Shown in pieces: positions 1 through 8,335 of a stretch of DNA of 64,000 nt. The notes under the pieces are model-generated. The model was not told the DNA's origin, ran no database searches, and saw only the letters and a list, made by a program, of their open reading frames with translations. Numbering within the stretch: position 1 is the first letter of the stretch; every line of letters begins with the position of its first letter. The translations under genes and the position numbers were made by a program. The stretch comes from Agrobacterium cavarae (GTDB lineage: Bacteria > Pseudomonadota > Alphaproteobacteria > Rhizobiales > Rhizobiaceae). The stretch lies in NCBI RefSeq assembly GCF_004310285.1, contig NZ_SISF01000030.1, forward strand, positions 186,001 through 250,000. The letters are read 5' to 3'.

Positions 1-14
1 TGCGTGAAAAGGCT

Positions 15-48
15 AAGCGTCCGGAGGGAAAATCCAGGGCGCTTTTTT
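15..48 (+). terminator. Rho-independent terminator of an upstream gene
   Basis: Arms AAGCGTCC (15-22) and GGGCGCTT (37-44) pair with one G-T wobble and run into six T residues. It presumably ends a plus-strand gene lying to the left of the window. A TGA at 5-7 could be that gene's stop codon, but its frame cannot be judged. Confidence 0.6.
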
Positions 49-79
49 ATTGCAGCCGCTCAAGGCCGTCACGAAAGAG

Positions 80-195
80 AAAGAGTCCCGTGCATCCTTG
101 GATGCACAAGGGACGCTCCATCTTATTCGAGCCTCCATTGCGTTTTCCGAAAATCGTCTCGATTTTCGCGCCCATGCTGTGGTGCAACGCAGCAT
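80..195 (+). repeat. RIME-like intergenic repeat, copy 1
   Basis: Divergent member of a two-hairpin repeat family present five times in the window. Hairpin 1 is GTGCATCC (90-97)/GGATGCAC (100-107). Hairpin 2 is CGAAAATCG (148-156)/CGATTTTCG (160-168). The rest of 1-303 is AT-rich leader for the next gene with no other recognisable element. Confidence 0.6.
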
Positions 196-303
196 TAAAG
201 TTACGTTAAAAAAACTTCGTCTATTATTTCGTGCCGAAGCCGCACTTTGAGCTTTTTTCCACCACAGATAAGCAACCGCAAGAAACACAAACTCTGAGCG
301 CAA

Positions 304-996
304 ATGCCAACTCTTTATCATTCCTCCATGTCGACAGCATCACGGTTCGTCCGGCTGATCCTTGCCGAATATGGCTTCCAGATCGATCTTGTCGAGGAGC
401 AGCCTTGGGAAAAGAGGCGGGAATTTCTAGCGCTCAATCCGGCCGGTACCTTGCCCGTCTATCTCGACGACAACATGCGCTCGCTCTGTGGGCCTTATGT
501 GCTGGCGGAGTTTCTGGATGAGGCGCATGGCGTGCTGAAGCGCGATCGTCGTCTTCTGGCGGAAGAACCGTTTCAACGCGCTGAAATCCGTCGTCTGACC
601 GAGTGGTTTCTTCAGAAGATGGAAAACGACGTCACCAAGCCCTTGGTGCGCGAGCGTGTCTACAAATTGCAGATGACGGCCGCCCAAGGTGGCGGACCGC
701 CGGACTCGAAACTTCTGCGGACCGCCCGGTCGAACATCCGCCAGCATATGAAATATCTCGAATGGCTTGCGGGTTCGCGTACCTGGATCGCCGGTGATCG
801 CTTGAGCTATGCCGATCTCGCGGCCGCAGCGTCAGTCTCCATCCTTGACTATCTCGGGGAGATCAACTGGCTGGAAGCGCCGATTGCCAAGGAATGGTAC
901 CAGCGGGTGAAGTCGCGCCCGTCCTTCCGTCCGCTGCTGGCAGAACGCGTGCCGCGTCTGGCACCCTCTTCCCATTATGCCGATCTCGATTTCTAA
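304..996 (+). CDS. Glutathione S-transferase-fold protein, FzlA-like
   Basis: A 230-residue cytosolic protein with an N-terminal thioredoxin-like half (about 1-80), including the NPAGTLPV segment with the cis-proline typical of GSTs, and an all-helical C-terminal half. In alphaproteobacteria a GST homologue of this size, FzlA, binds FtsZ filaments and controls constriction. The short N-terminus and the placement beside queG are compatible with FzlA, but a metabolic GST cannot be excluded. The next gene (queG) begins 82 bases downstream. The name FzlA is an inference from family knowledge and needs an alignment to the Caulobacter protein. Confidence 0.75.
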   Translation: MPTLYHSSMSTASRFVRLILAEYGFQIDLVEEQPWEKRREFLALNPAGTLPVYLDDNMRSLCGPYVLAEFLDEAHGVLKRDRRLLAEEPFQRAEIRRLTEWFLQKMENDVTKPLVRERVYKLQMTAAQGGGPPDSKLLRTARSNIRQHMKYLEWLAGSRTWIAGDRLSYADLAAAASVSILDYLGEINWLEAPIAKEWYQRVKSRPSFRPLLAERVPRLAPSSHYADLDF

Positions 997-1078
997 TCCT
1001 GTCACCACGCATTATATATAGCGTCTCAGTCGGCGCAGTGCCGGCAGGCGTCCCAGGAGAGAAGCAATCGACACGGTC

Positions 1079-2215
1079 TTGCAGAAGCAGGAGCTGCGCG
1101 CCCGCAAGCTGACGGATTTCGTCAAAGCGGAAGCAACGGCGCTTGGCTTCGACCTCTGTCGGATCACCTCACCGGACGCTATTCCGCTGGCGCCGGACCG
1201 ATTGCGTGAATTTCTCGACAGTGGCTTCCACGGCACCATGGGCTGGATGGCGGAAACGCAGGAGCGGCGGGCCTCCCCCAAGACCCTGTGGGGCGATGTC
1301 CGCTCGATCGTGATGTTCGGCCTGAATTACGGACCGGATGAAGACCCGCGCACAATCCTTGAACAGCCGGACAAGGCCGCAATCTCCGTTTACGCCCGCA
1401 ACCGCGATTATCATGACGTCATCAAAGGACGGCTAAAGGAGATTGCAACACGCTTTGCGGCGCGTGCCGAAGAGGACGTGAAGGTCTTCGTCGATACTGC
1501 GCCGGTGATGGAAAAGCCGCTGGCTGCCGCTGCCGGTCTTGGTTGGCAGGGCAAGCACACCAATCTCGTCAGCCGCTCCTTCGGCTCATGGCTCTTTCTC
1601 GGCAGCATGTTCACCACGGCCGAACTCTGTCTCGATGAGGCTGAGAGGGATCATTGCGGCTCCTGTCGCGCCTGCCTGGAGACATGCCCGACCAATGCCT
1701 TTCCGGCGCCCTACAAGCTCGATGCACGGCGCTGCATTTCCTATCTGACGATTGAGCATAAAGGGCCTATACCGCACGAATTCAGACCGATGATCGGCAA
1801 CCGCATCTATGGCTGCGACGATTGTCTTGCTGCGTGCCCCTGGAACAAGTTCGCCGCCAGCGCATCGGAAATGAAGTTGCAGGCGCGAGAGGATCTCAAG
1901 GAACCCTCCATCGACTTTCTTCTTGGGCTCGATGACGCTGCATTCCGAACCTTCTTCAGCGGATCACCAGTCAAGCGGATTGGTCGCAATCGTTTCATCC
2001 GTAACGTTCTGATCGCGGCCGGCAATTCAAAGGATCAACGCTTGGTCGAACAGTGCAAGCGTCTGGCAAGTGATGCATCACCGGAGGTGCGCGGCATGGC
2101 CGTCTGGGCACTCTCACAGTTGATGGACAGCCATAGCTTCCATGCTTACGCTGCGGCGCACACGACCGAAGACGATTCGGATGTGCAGGAAGAGTGGCGT
2201 ATCGCAGGAGCATAG
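1079..2215 (+). CDS. queG: Epoxyqueuosine reductase
   Basis: Catalyses the last step of queuosine synthesis, reducing epoxyqueuosine in tRNA, using cobalamin and two 4Fe-4S clusters. The 378-residue protein has the DUF1730-type N-terminal domain and two ferredoxin-like cysteine clusters: CGSCRACLETCP near residue 193 and CDDCLAACPW near residue 245. A HEAT-like C-terminal tail follows. The proposed start is TTG, with an AGGAGA tract about 18 bases upstream, which is rather far, so the exact start is uncertain. The stop codon is directly followed by the ATG of the SDR gene, so the two are co-translated. Confidence 0.93.
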   Translation: MQKQELRARKLTDFVKAEATALGFDLCRITSPDAIPLAPDRLREFLDSGFHGTMGWMAETQERRASPKTLWGDVRSIVMFGLNYGPDEDPRTILEQPDKAAISVYARNRDYHDVIKGRLKEIATRFAARAEEDVKVFVDTAPVMEKPLAAAAGLGWQGKHTNLVSRSFGSWLFLGSMFTTAELCLDEAERDHCGSCRACLETCPTNAFPAPYKLDARRCISYLTIEHKGPIPHEFRPMIGNRIYGCDDCLAACPWNKFAASASEMKLQAREDLKEPSIDFLLGLDDAAFRTFFSGSPVKRIGRNRFIRNVLIAAGNSKDQRLVEQCKRLASDASPEVRGMAVWALSQLMDSHSFHAYAAAHTTEDDSDVQEEWRIAGA

Positions 2216-3094
2216 ATGTCGCAGCTGATGATTTTCGGTGCCGGATATTCCGGCAAAGCAATCGCCAAAAGTCTTCAGGACAGCATGGACCGGGTGTGTG
2301 GTACCACGCGAAGCGCGGACCAGGCCGACAGGCTGCAATCGCTCGGCATCACCCCCTTCATCTTCGATGGTGAAATGCTCAATGACGATTTGCGCGCGGC
2401 ACTCTCAACCGTCACCCATCTCGTCCAATCGATTGCTCCTGGCAAGACGGGCGATCCATTGTTGCGCCTGTGCGGTGGGAATCTGCAATCGCTCATGCCG
2501 CAGCTGAAATGGGCTGCCTATCTCTCCACCGTCGGCGTTTACGGCAATCACGATGGCGCATGGGTCGATGAGGCAACGCCTTGCAAGCCCGTTTCGGCGC
2601 GCTCGCTGGAGCGCGTGGAGGCTGAGCAGGCGTGGATCAAAGCGGCGAACGACGCCTCGGTGCCGCTCTGTATTCTGCGTCTGTCGGGCATTTATGGACC
2701 GGGCCGCAACGGATTCATGAACCTGGAAAAGGGGACTGCCCGGCGCCTGATCAAGCAGGATCAAGTCTTTAATCGCATCCGCGTCGAGGACATCGGGGCA
2801 GTGAGCGCTTTCCTTGTGTCGCACAACGCCAACGGCATCTTCAACGTGACGGATGACGAGCCGGCACCACCGCAAGATGTCGTGACATTCGCCGCGGATC
2901 TGATGGCGATCGACCCTCCTCCCGAACAATCCTTCGAGACGGCGGAACTCAGCCCCATGGCCCGGTCCTTCTATGGCGAGAACAAAAGGGTCTCGAACGG
3001 CAAGCTCCGCCACATGGGCTTTTCGTTTCGCTACCCCGATTACCGCGGATCGCTGCGCCAATTGTGGGAAAGCGGCACCTGGAAAGATGAATGA
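2216..3094 (+). CDS. SDR-type NAD(P)-binding protein (YeeZ-like)
   Basis: A 292-residue extended short-chain dehydrogenase/epimerase-like protein. An N-terminal Rossmann motif GAGYSG is at residues 8-13, and a YLSTVGVYG segment lies where the catalytic region is expected. It resembles the YeeZ group of NAD-dependent epimerase/dehydratases, whose substrate is unknown. The ATG directly abuts the queG stop codon. A hairpin formed by AAGATGAA (3084-3091) and TTCATCTT (3098-3105) holds the stop codon in its loop and lacks a T-run. Confidence 0.8.
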   Translation: MSQLMIFGAGYSGKAIAKSLQDSMDRVCGTTRSADQADRLQSLGITPFIFDGEMLNDDLRAALSTVTHLVQSIAPGKTGDPLLRLCGGNLQSLMPQLKWAAYLSTVGVYGNHDGAWVDEATPCKPVSARSLERVEAEQAWIKAANDASVPLCILRLSGIYGPGRNGFMNLEKGTARRLIKQDQVFNRIRVEDIGAVSAFLVSHNANGIFNVTDDEPAPPQDVVTFAADLMAIDPPPEQSFETAELSPMARSFYGENKRVSNGKLRHMGFSFRYPDYRGSLRQLWESGTWKDE

Positions 3095-3105
3095 ACGTTC
3101 ATCTT

Positions 3106-3330
3106 CAAAGGGTGAAAAATCCATCCAAGTGGCGTTTTGAGAATGTTTATCATCGTCAAATTTGTCTTTAACCTTTTATTAATGTGCAAATTTAGAGGAT
3201 TTTTTCAGCTTTTAGAAAATTATTTCACTCGACTTTTGTGAAGTCATGACTCGGAGGCTGGTGCCGCAATCCTTTTGCGCTTGTGGTTTGATTCTAAAGA
3301 AATTTTTCCGAAACCATAGACGGCTATCTA
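3106..3330. other. AT-rich intergenic stretch
   Basis: A long A+T-rich spacer, unlike the GC-rich surroundings, between the SDR gene and the rlpA-like promoter. No gene or known repeat is recognised in it. Its composition suggests promoter or upstream-element DNA for the rlpA-like gene. Confidence 0.4.
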
Positions 3331-3333
3331 AAA

Positions 3334-3385
3334 TTGACTTTCACGCTATCGATCACGAATGTTACAGTCTGTAACAGTTCGTGAT
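3334..3385 (+). promoter_or_regulatory. Candidate promoter with 34-base operator-like palindrome
   Basis: A TTGACT box (3334-3339) is followed by a near-perfect palindrome at 3352-3385. The core TGTTACAG-T-CTGTAACA (3359-3375) is flanked by ATCACGAA and TTCGTGAT arms, with a single extra base on one side. The palindrome covers the expected -10 position, as a repressor operator would. The cognate regulator is unknown. Confidence 0.5.
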
Positions 3386-3474
3386 TGGAAGAAGGCAAGT
3401 TTTTGCCATTTTTCCGCGTCCCTAAACTCTCCGCAATTCATTCGGCGCGGGGCCGAGTATCAGGGAAGCACAGT

Positions 3475-3843
3475 TTGACGACTATCCGACGCATGACTAT
3501 CGCGGCAGCAACTATTGCCGCCTGCTGTTTTATCGCTCCTCTTCAAGCCAGTGCCGCAAATGGTTGCGGCGGCGCATCTTGGTATGCTCTCACTTCCAAG
3601 ACTGCTTCCGGCGAAAGGATGAATCCTTCCAATCTGACCGCAGCGCATCGCTCCTTGCGGTTCGGCACCAAGGTCAAGGTGACCAATGCACGCAATGGCA
3701 AAGCGGTTGTCGTTCGCATCAATGACCGTGGCCCGTTCATCAAGGGTCGTGTTCTCGACCTGTCCAAGGCTGCAGCCAAGAACCTCGGCATGGTTAGCTC
3801 CGGTACGGCGAAAGTCTGCTACGAGATCGTCGCCGCCAAGTAA
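3475..3843 (+). CDS. Short RlpA-like double-psi beta-barrel secreted protein
   Basis: A protein of about 122 residues with a signal peptide (residues 1-27, ending PLQASA) and one double-psi beta-barrel domain of the RlpA family, carrying the [19 protein letters not shown] segment with the conserved Asp of RlpA-type lytic transglycosylases. It lacks the lipobox cysteine and the SPOR domain of full-length RlpA, so it is probably periplasmic or secreted. The TTG at 3475 is preferred over longer or shorter starts because AGGGAAG (3462-3468) sits six bases upstream. ATG 3493 is the alternative. A strong palindrome lies upstream. Confidence 0.8.
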   Translation: MTTIRRMTIAAATIAACCFIAPLQASAANGCGGASWYALTSKTASGERMNPSNLTAAHRSLRFGTKVKVTNARNGKAVVVRINDRGPFIKGRVLDLSKAAAKNLGMVSSGTAKVCYEIVAAK

Positions 3844-3849
3844 GACTTG

Positions 3850-3882
3850 TTTTGCCGCATGTCGTTCTCGCGAGGCCGTTTA
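3850..3882 (+). repeat. Partial copy of a small palindromic repeat
   Basis: This stretch, starting TTGCCGCATGTCGTT, closely matches the left half of the element at 23120-23176. The right half is missing. It lies just downstream of the rlpA-like stop codon. Confidence 0.4.
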
Positions 3883-4000
3883 GGCGCTTGACGTGAACCA
3901 TGCTTTGATTTCCGAAGCGCTTGTTCGGGAATTCCAGCCTAAGCCTTGCCCTCGCCGCCATTCGCGTCTACCAACCGGGCATCACAGAATGAGGTAGACA

Positions 4001-5290
4001 ATGCGTTTGGGCGGGCGTTTGGCCGGAGCAATCGAAGTGTTGGCAGATATCGAGGCGCGCAGACGCCCGGTCGCCGACGCACTGAAAGACTGGGGACTGG
4101 CGCATCGTTTCGCTGGTTCCGGCGACAGGGCCGCCATCGGCAACATCGTCTACGATGCCCTTCGCATGAAACTGTCCCACGCATGGTTGATGGATGACGA
4201 TAGCGCCACCGCGCTGGGCTACGCCGTCATGCTGCGCCAATGGGGCAAAACGCCTGAGCAACTGGCGCAAGAGTTCGATGGCGATAAGTTCGCACCCCCG
4301 CCTCTTTCCGAAGATTCAATCAACGCACTGAAAAGCCGCTCGCTGGCCGACGCGCCTCTGTACATCCAGGGCGATATTCCGGAATGGGTTCAGCCATCGC
4401 TTGTGGCGGCATTTGAAGACGACTGGCTCCGACAGGCAAAAGCACTGAATGAACGCCCGACGCTCGACCTTCGTGCCAACACGCTGAAGGCAAACCGCGA
4501 CAAGGTGCTCAAGGCGCTGGAAGAGACCGGCGCCGTCGCGACCCGCATCGCGCGTCAAGGTATACGCATTCCAGCGGGCGAAGGTCCGTCGCGCCTACCC
4601 AACGTCACAGCCGAGCTTTCCTTCCAGAAGGGTTGGTTCGAGGTGCAGGACGAAGGCTCGCAGATCGTCGCCGATCTGGCAGGTGCCACGGAAGGTGAGC
4701 AGATCCTCGATTATTGCGCCGGTGGCGGTGGCAAGACGCTGGCCATGGCCGCGTCCATGAACAACAAGGGCCAGGTTCACGCATTCGATGCCGATCGCAA
4801 ACGCTTGGCACCGATCATCGAGCGTCTGAAACGTGCCGGCACCCGAAACGTTCAGGTGCATGACAGGCCGGCCGGACTGAACGCGTTCCGCGACAAGTTC
4901 GACCGCGTTCTCGTGGACGCACCGTGCACGGGCACCGGCACATGGCGCAGGCGGCCCGACACAAAATGGCGCATCACGCAACGCAATCTTGAAGAGCGCG
5001 TCGGTCAACAGGCCGAAGCTCTGGATCAGGCAAAGGCCTTTGTGCGTCCGGGTGGTGAACTTCTCTATGTCACCTGCTCCGTGCTGCCGGAAGAAAACGA
5101 GCGTCAGGTTCGTCGCTTCTGCGCCAAAAACCCGGAATTCTCCATCACGTCGGCACTTGACCGGTGGACGAAGACGTTCGGACCGGCCGCTACCAGGCAC
5201 CATTCCGCAGATGGTGAAACGGTAACTCTGACGCCAGCGACGACGGATACGGATGGCTTCTTCTTCTGCGCCATGACTCGCAAGGGCTAG
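4001..5290 (+). CDS. rsmB: 16S rRNA (cytosine-C5) methyltransferase, RsmB family
   Basis: A 429-residue SAM-dependent methyltransferase of the RsmB/NOP2 family, which methylates a 16S rRNA cytosine (C967 in E. coli). A NusB-like N-terminal region is followed by a Rossmann-type catalytic domain with the SAM loop DYCAGGGGKT (near residue 240). The two catalytic cysteines are in DAPCTGTG (near 305) and TCSVLPEEN (near 357). ATG 4001 follows a GAGGTAG ribosome-binding tract. The gene stands alone between the rlpA-like gene and the iron cluster. Confidence 0.92.
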   Translation: MRLGGRLAGAIEVLADIEARRRPVADALKDWGLAHRFAGSGDRAAIGNIVYDALRMKLSHAWLMDDDSATALGYAVMLRQWGKTPEQLAQEFDGDKFAPPPLSEDSINALKSRSLADAPLYIQGDIPEWVQPSLVAAFEDDWLRQAKALNERPTLDLRANTLKANRDKVLKALEETGAVATRIARQGIRIPAGEGPSRLPNVTAELSFQKGWFEVQDEGSQIVADLAGATEGEQILDYCAGGGGKTLAMAASMNNKGQVHAFDADRKRLAPIIERLKRAGTRNVQVHDRPAGLNAFRDKFDRVLVDAPCTGTGTWRRRPDTKWRITQRNLEERVGQQAEALDQAKAFVRPGGELLYVTCSVLPEENERQVRRFCAKNPEFSITSALDRWTKTFGPAATRHHSADGETVTLTPATTDTDGFFFCAMTRKG

Positions 5291-5357
5291 AAAGGATTTC
5301 CTCATATAAACGCTGCTGCAAGGCAATAAGACCGTGTTAGTCCGTTTGTTGGAAATC

Positions 5358-5391
5358 TTCTAAACTAGAATATTTGACACCAGTTTATGAT
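5358..5391 (+). promoter_or_regulatory. Candidate iron-responsive promoter/operator
   Basis: The palindrome TTCTAAACTAGAA (5358-5370) lies just upstream of a TATGAT -10-like box (5386-5391) and contains half-sites resembling Irr boxes (TTCTAAA). Control by Irr or RirA is inferred from the iron-related function of the downstream genes. The match is weaker than the boxes in front of mbfA. Confidence 0.4.
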
Positions 5392-5446
5392 TGGTTCAGA
5401 ACTCGCCTTCACAGCCTCGTTACCGCAGTGCTGGACAGGAGAGAGC

Positions 5447-6724
5447 ATGTTTCGCAAAACCGTTCTGAGCGCCAGCATGGCGCTTTTCGCTGCATCGTCA
5501 GCCTTCACCGCGGCTCCCGCAAGAGCAGCGACCGATCCCGCCGCCGTGGTCAAGCATTATGCCGAGTTGGCTGAGGCGAAGTATCAGGATTCACTGACCA
5601 CCGCACAAGCGCTGGACAAGGCGATCGACGCGCTGATTGCAGCGCCGAGTGACGCGACGTTGAAAGCTGCCCGCGAAGCATGGATCAAGGCGCGTGTTCC
5701 CTACCAGCAGTCTGAAGTCTATCGCTTCGGCAACCCGATCGTTGATGAGTGGGAAGGCAAGGTCAATGCATGGCCGCTCGATGAAGGCCTGATCGACTAT
5801 GTCGATAGTTCCTACGGCACTGAGAGCGACGAGAACGAACTCTACACGGCCAACATCATCGCCAACAAGAAACTGACCGTTGGCGGAGAAGTGGTCGATG
5901 CATCCAAGATCACGCCCGAGCTGATCAGAAGCCTTGCAGAAGCCGGCGAAGTGGAAGCCAACGTCACCACGGGCTATCACGCGATCGAGTTTCTGCTGTG
6001 GGGTCAGGATTTGAACGGCACCGGCCCGGGAGCGGGCAACCGCCCCTACACCGACTACGACACGAAGAACTGCACGGGCGGCAATTGCGACCGCCGCGCC
6101 GATTATCTGAAAGCCGCCTCGACCCTGCTGGTCTCCGATCTGAAGGAAATGGCCGCGAACTGGGCGCCGGACGGCGAGGCGACGAAGAACGTCGAAGCCG
6201 ATCCCAAGAAGGGCTTGTCCGCGATCCTCACCGGCATGGGCTCGCTGTCCTATGGCGAGCTTGCGGGCGAGCGCATGAAGCTTGGCCTGCTGCTGCACGA
6301 TCCGGAAGAAGAGCATGATTGCTTCTCCGACAACACCTATAATTCGCATCTCAACGACGCGATAGGCATCGCTTCGGCCTATACCGGCGAATACACCCGC
6401 GCCGACGGCACCAAGATGACCGGACCTTCGCTCTCCGAACTCGTTGCCGCCAGCGACAAGAAGCTGGACGACGAGATGAAAGCGAAGCTCAACAAGACGC
6501 TCGATGCCATGCACGCGATGGAAAAGCGCGCCCAGACCGTTGAGGCCTACGACCAGATGATTGGCGAAGGCAACAAGGAGGGTAACGCCGTGGTGCAGGC
6601 CGCCATCGACGGGCTTCTCGACCAGACCAAGACGATCGAACGCGTGATTGCGGCTCTCGACCTCGGCAAGATCGAGCTTGAGGGGTCCCAGAGCCTCGAC
6701 AATCCAAACGCCGTCTTCAAGTAA
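5447..6724 (+). CDS. Imelysin-family periplasmic protein (iron-uptake type)
   Basis: A 425-residue protein with a cleavable signal peptide ending in ARA and the imelysin/EfeO-like peptidase_M75 fold. The family motif GxHxxE appears as GYHAIE near residue 175. Imelysin-like proteins are periplasmic and linked to iron acquisition; they bind rather than cleave their ligand. ATG 5447 is chosen because an AGGAGAG tract lies just upstream and the signal peptide begins there; the reading frame extends further upstream without support. It heads a four-gene cluster matching the Pseudomonas PA4370-PA4373 arrangement. A hairpin follows the gene. Confidence 0.88.
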   Translation: MFRKTVLSASMALFAASSAFTAAPARAATDPAAVVKHYAELAEAKYQDSLTTAQALDKAIDALIAAPSDATLKAAREAWIKARVPYQQSEVYRFGNPIVDEWEGKVNAWPLDEGLIDYVDSSYGTESDENELYTANIIANKKLTVGGEVVDASKITPELIRSLAEAGEVEANVTTGYHAIEFLLWGQDLNGTGPGAGNRPYTDYDTKNCTGGNCDRRADYLKAASTLLVSDLKEMAANWAPDGEATKNVEADPKKGLSAILTGMGSLSYGELAGERMKLGLLLHDPEEEHDCFSDNTYNSHLNDAIGIASAYTGEYTRADGTKMTGPSLSELVAASDKKLDDEMKAKLNKTLDAMHAMEKRAQTVEAYDQMIGEGNKEGNAVVQAAIDGLLDQTKTIERVIAALDLGKIELEGSQSLDNPNAVFK

Positions 6725-6745
6725 GATAGATTGATCCGAAAAATA

Positions 6746-6775
6746 GATGAGGCTGCCATCCAGGACGGCCTCATC
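6746..6775 (+). terminator. Intra-cluster hairpin after the first imelysin gene
   Basis: GATGAGGC (6746-6753) pairs with GCCTCATC (6768-6775). There is no T-run, so this is more likely an attenuator or mRNA-stabilising structure that raises imelysin levels over the downstream genes than a full stop. Confidence 0.45.
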
Positions 6776-6820
6776 ACTTCGTTTCCATTTCTCCAAGCCG
6801 GGTCATCGTGAGCCGAGGAC

Positions 6821-8335
6821 ATGAAGCGCACTGATCTCGTTCGGCTTGTCACGCCCACCCTCGCCCTTCTCATATGCGGCCTGCCGTCACTGGCTGCCGA
6901 TGCGACACGCCGTGACATCTCCCAAAGCGATCTCGATCGCGTTCGCGCCGTCACTAGGCCTACGACCGATTTCTCCAAGGCCGAGCCTTTCGAAGCCATG
7001 TCCGCCGGTGCGGCAACAACGAGGGTTGCGCCGGGCAATACGTCCTTCTCCCAACCCTCCGCCAACATCGCCCTGGAGCAGGACTTCAAGCTCGGCCATG
7101 CGCTGTTCCAGAAGCTGTGGGTGTCCTCACCTTCATCGACGCAGGCCTCCGATGGATTGGGGCCGCTCTATAACGCCCGCTCCTGTCAGACCTGTCATAT
7201 CAATGACGGACGCGGGCGCCCGCCGCGTGAGGGCGAGGATGCCGTCTCGATGATCGCCCGCCTTGCACGCGCTCCACGCACGCCTGACGAGGACAAGCTT
7301 CTCCAGGATCATCGGGTCCTCAACTTTCCCGACGTGACCTACGGCGCGCAACTGCAAAACCTCGCCGTGCCGGGTTTGCAGGCGGAGGGCAAATTGACCG
7401 TTTCCTATGAGGAGCGGACGGTTACGCTTGGCGACGCCGAAATCGTGTCACTGCGCAAGCCGACCTATCGCGTCGATGGCTTGGTCGATGGACCTTTCGA
7501 AGCCACAACCTCCATCTCACCCCGGATTGCGCAACCGACGCTTGGCTTGGGCTTGATCGAAGCGATCGCTCAAGAAGACATTCTCGCCAACGCCGATCCT
7601 GAGGATAAAAACGGCGATGGATTTTCCGGCAAGCCCGCCTTCGTTCGCGACCATCGTTCAGGCACGTTGTCGCTCGGTCGTTTCGGCTGGAAAGCCCAGA
7701 ACGTAACGGTGCGGGATCAGGCCGCGATGGCCTTTTCGCATGATCTGGGCATATCGACACCCGACTCGCCCAATGCCTATGGGGATTGCACGGAAAGGCA
7801 GACGGACTGTCTTGCCATGCCGACCGGCGTGCAAAAGCGGTTGGGCGACACCGAAGCACCCTCTCCTGTCCTCGATCTCGTGACGGTCTATACCGAAAAC
7901 CTGAGCGTTCCTGCTCGACGCAATGTGGATGCCCCCGACGTTCTGCGCGGCAAACAAATGTTCTACGACAGCGGCTGCGCGACCTGTCACACGCCAAAAT
8001 TTGTCACAAGACGAAACGCCGACGATCCCCTTCACTCTTTCCAACTGATCTGGCCCTATTCGGATTTTCTTCTGCATGACATGGGCGACGGTCTGGCGGA
8101 TGGGCAGCAGGTTGGTGACGCGACAGGCAGGGAATGGCGCACGCAGCCGCTCTGGGGTATTGGCTTGACGGGCGCCGTCAACGGCAACGAATTCTACCTG
8201 CATGACGGGCGGGCCCGCAGCCCGACCGAAGCCATTCTCTGGCATGGGGGTGAGGCACAAAAAGCGCGCGACGCCTTTGCCGCCTTGCAAAAATCCGACC
8301 GGCAGGCATTGCTGACATTTCTGGAGTCTCTTTGA
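6821..8335 (+). CDS. Di-haem oxidoreductase (thiol oxidoreductase-like, COG3488)
   Basis: A 504-residue exported c-type cytochrome. A signal peptide (residues 1-26, ending LAADA) is followed by two haem-binding CxxCH motifs, CQTCH near residue 121 and CATCH near 385, as in the di-haem oxidoreductase (DiHOR) family related to cytochrome c peroxidases. These proteins occur between two imelysin genes in Gram-negative iron-regulated clusters. A role in changing the iron redox state during periplasmic uptake is plausible but unproven. The stop codon overlaps the start of the next gene (ATGA). Confidence 0.88.
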   Translation: MKRTDLVRLVTPTLALLICGLPSLAADATRRDISQSDLDRVRAVTRPTTDFSKAEPFEAMSAGAATTRVAPGNTSFSQPSANIALEQDFKLGHALFQKLWVSSPSSTQASDGLGPLYNARSCQTCHINDGRGRPPREGEDAVSMIARLARAPRTPDEDKLLQDHRVLNFPDVTYGAQLQNLAVPGLQAEGKLTVSYEERTVTLGDAEIVSLRKPTYRVDGLVDGPFEATTSISPRIAQPTLGLGLIEAIAQEDILANADPEDKNGDGFSGKPAFVRDHRSGTLSLGRFGWKAQNVTVRDQAAMAFSHDLGISTPDSPNAYGDCTERQTDCLAMPTGVQKRLGDTEAPSPVLDLVTVYTENLSVPARRNVDAPDVLRGKQMFYDSGCATCHTPKFVTRRNADDPLHSFQLIWPYSDFLLHDMGDGLADGQQVGDATGREWRTQPLWGIGLTGAVNGNEFYLHDGRARSPTEAILWHGGEAQKARDAFAALQKSDRQALLTFLESL

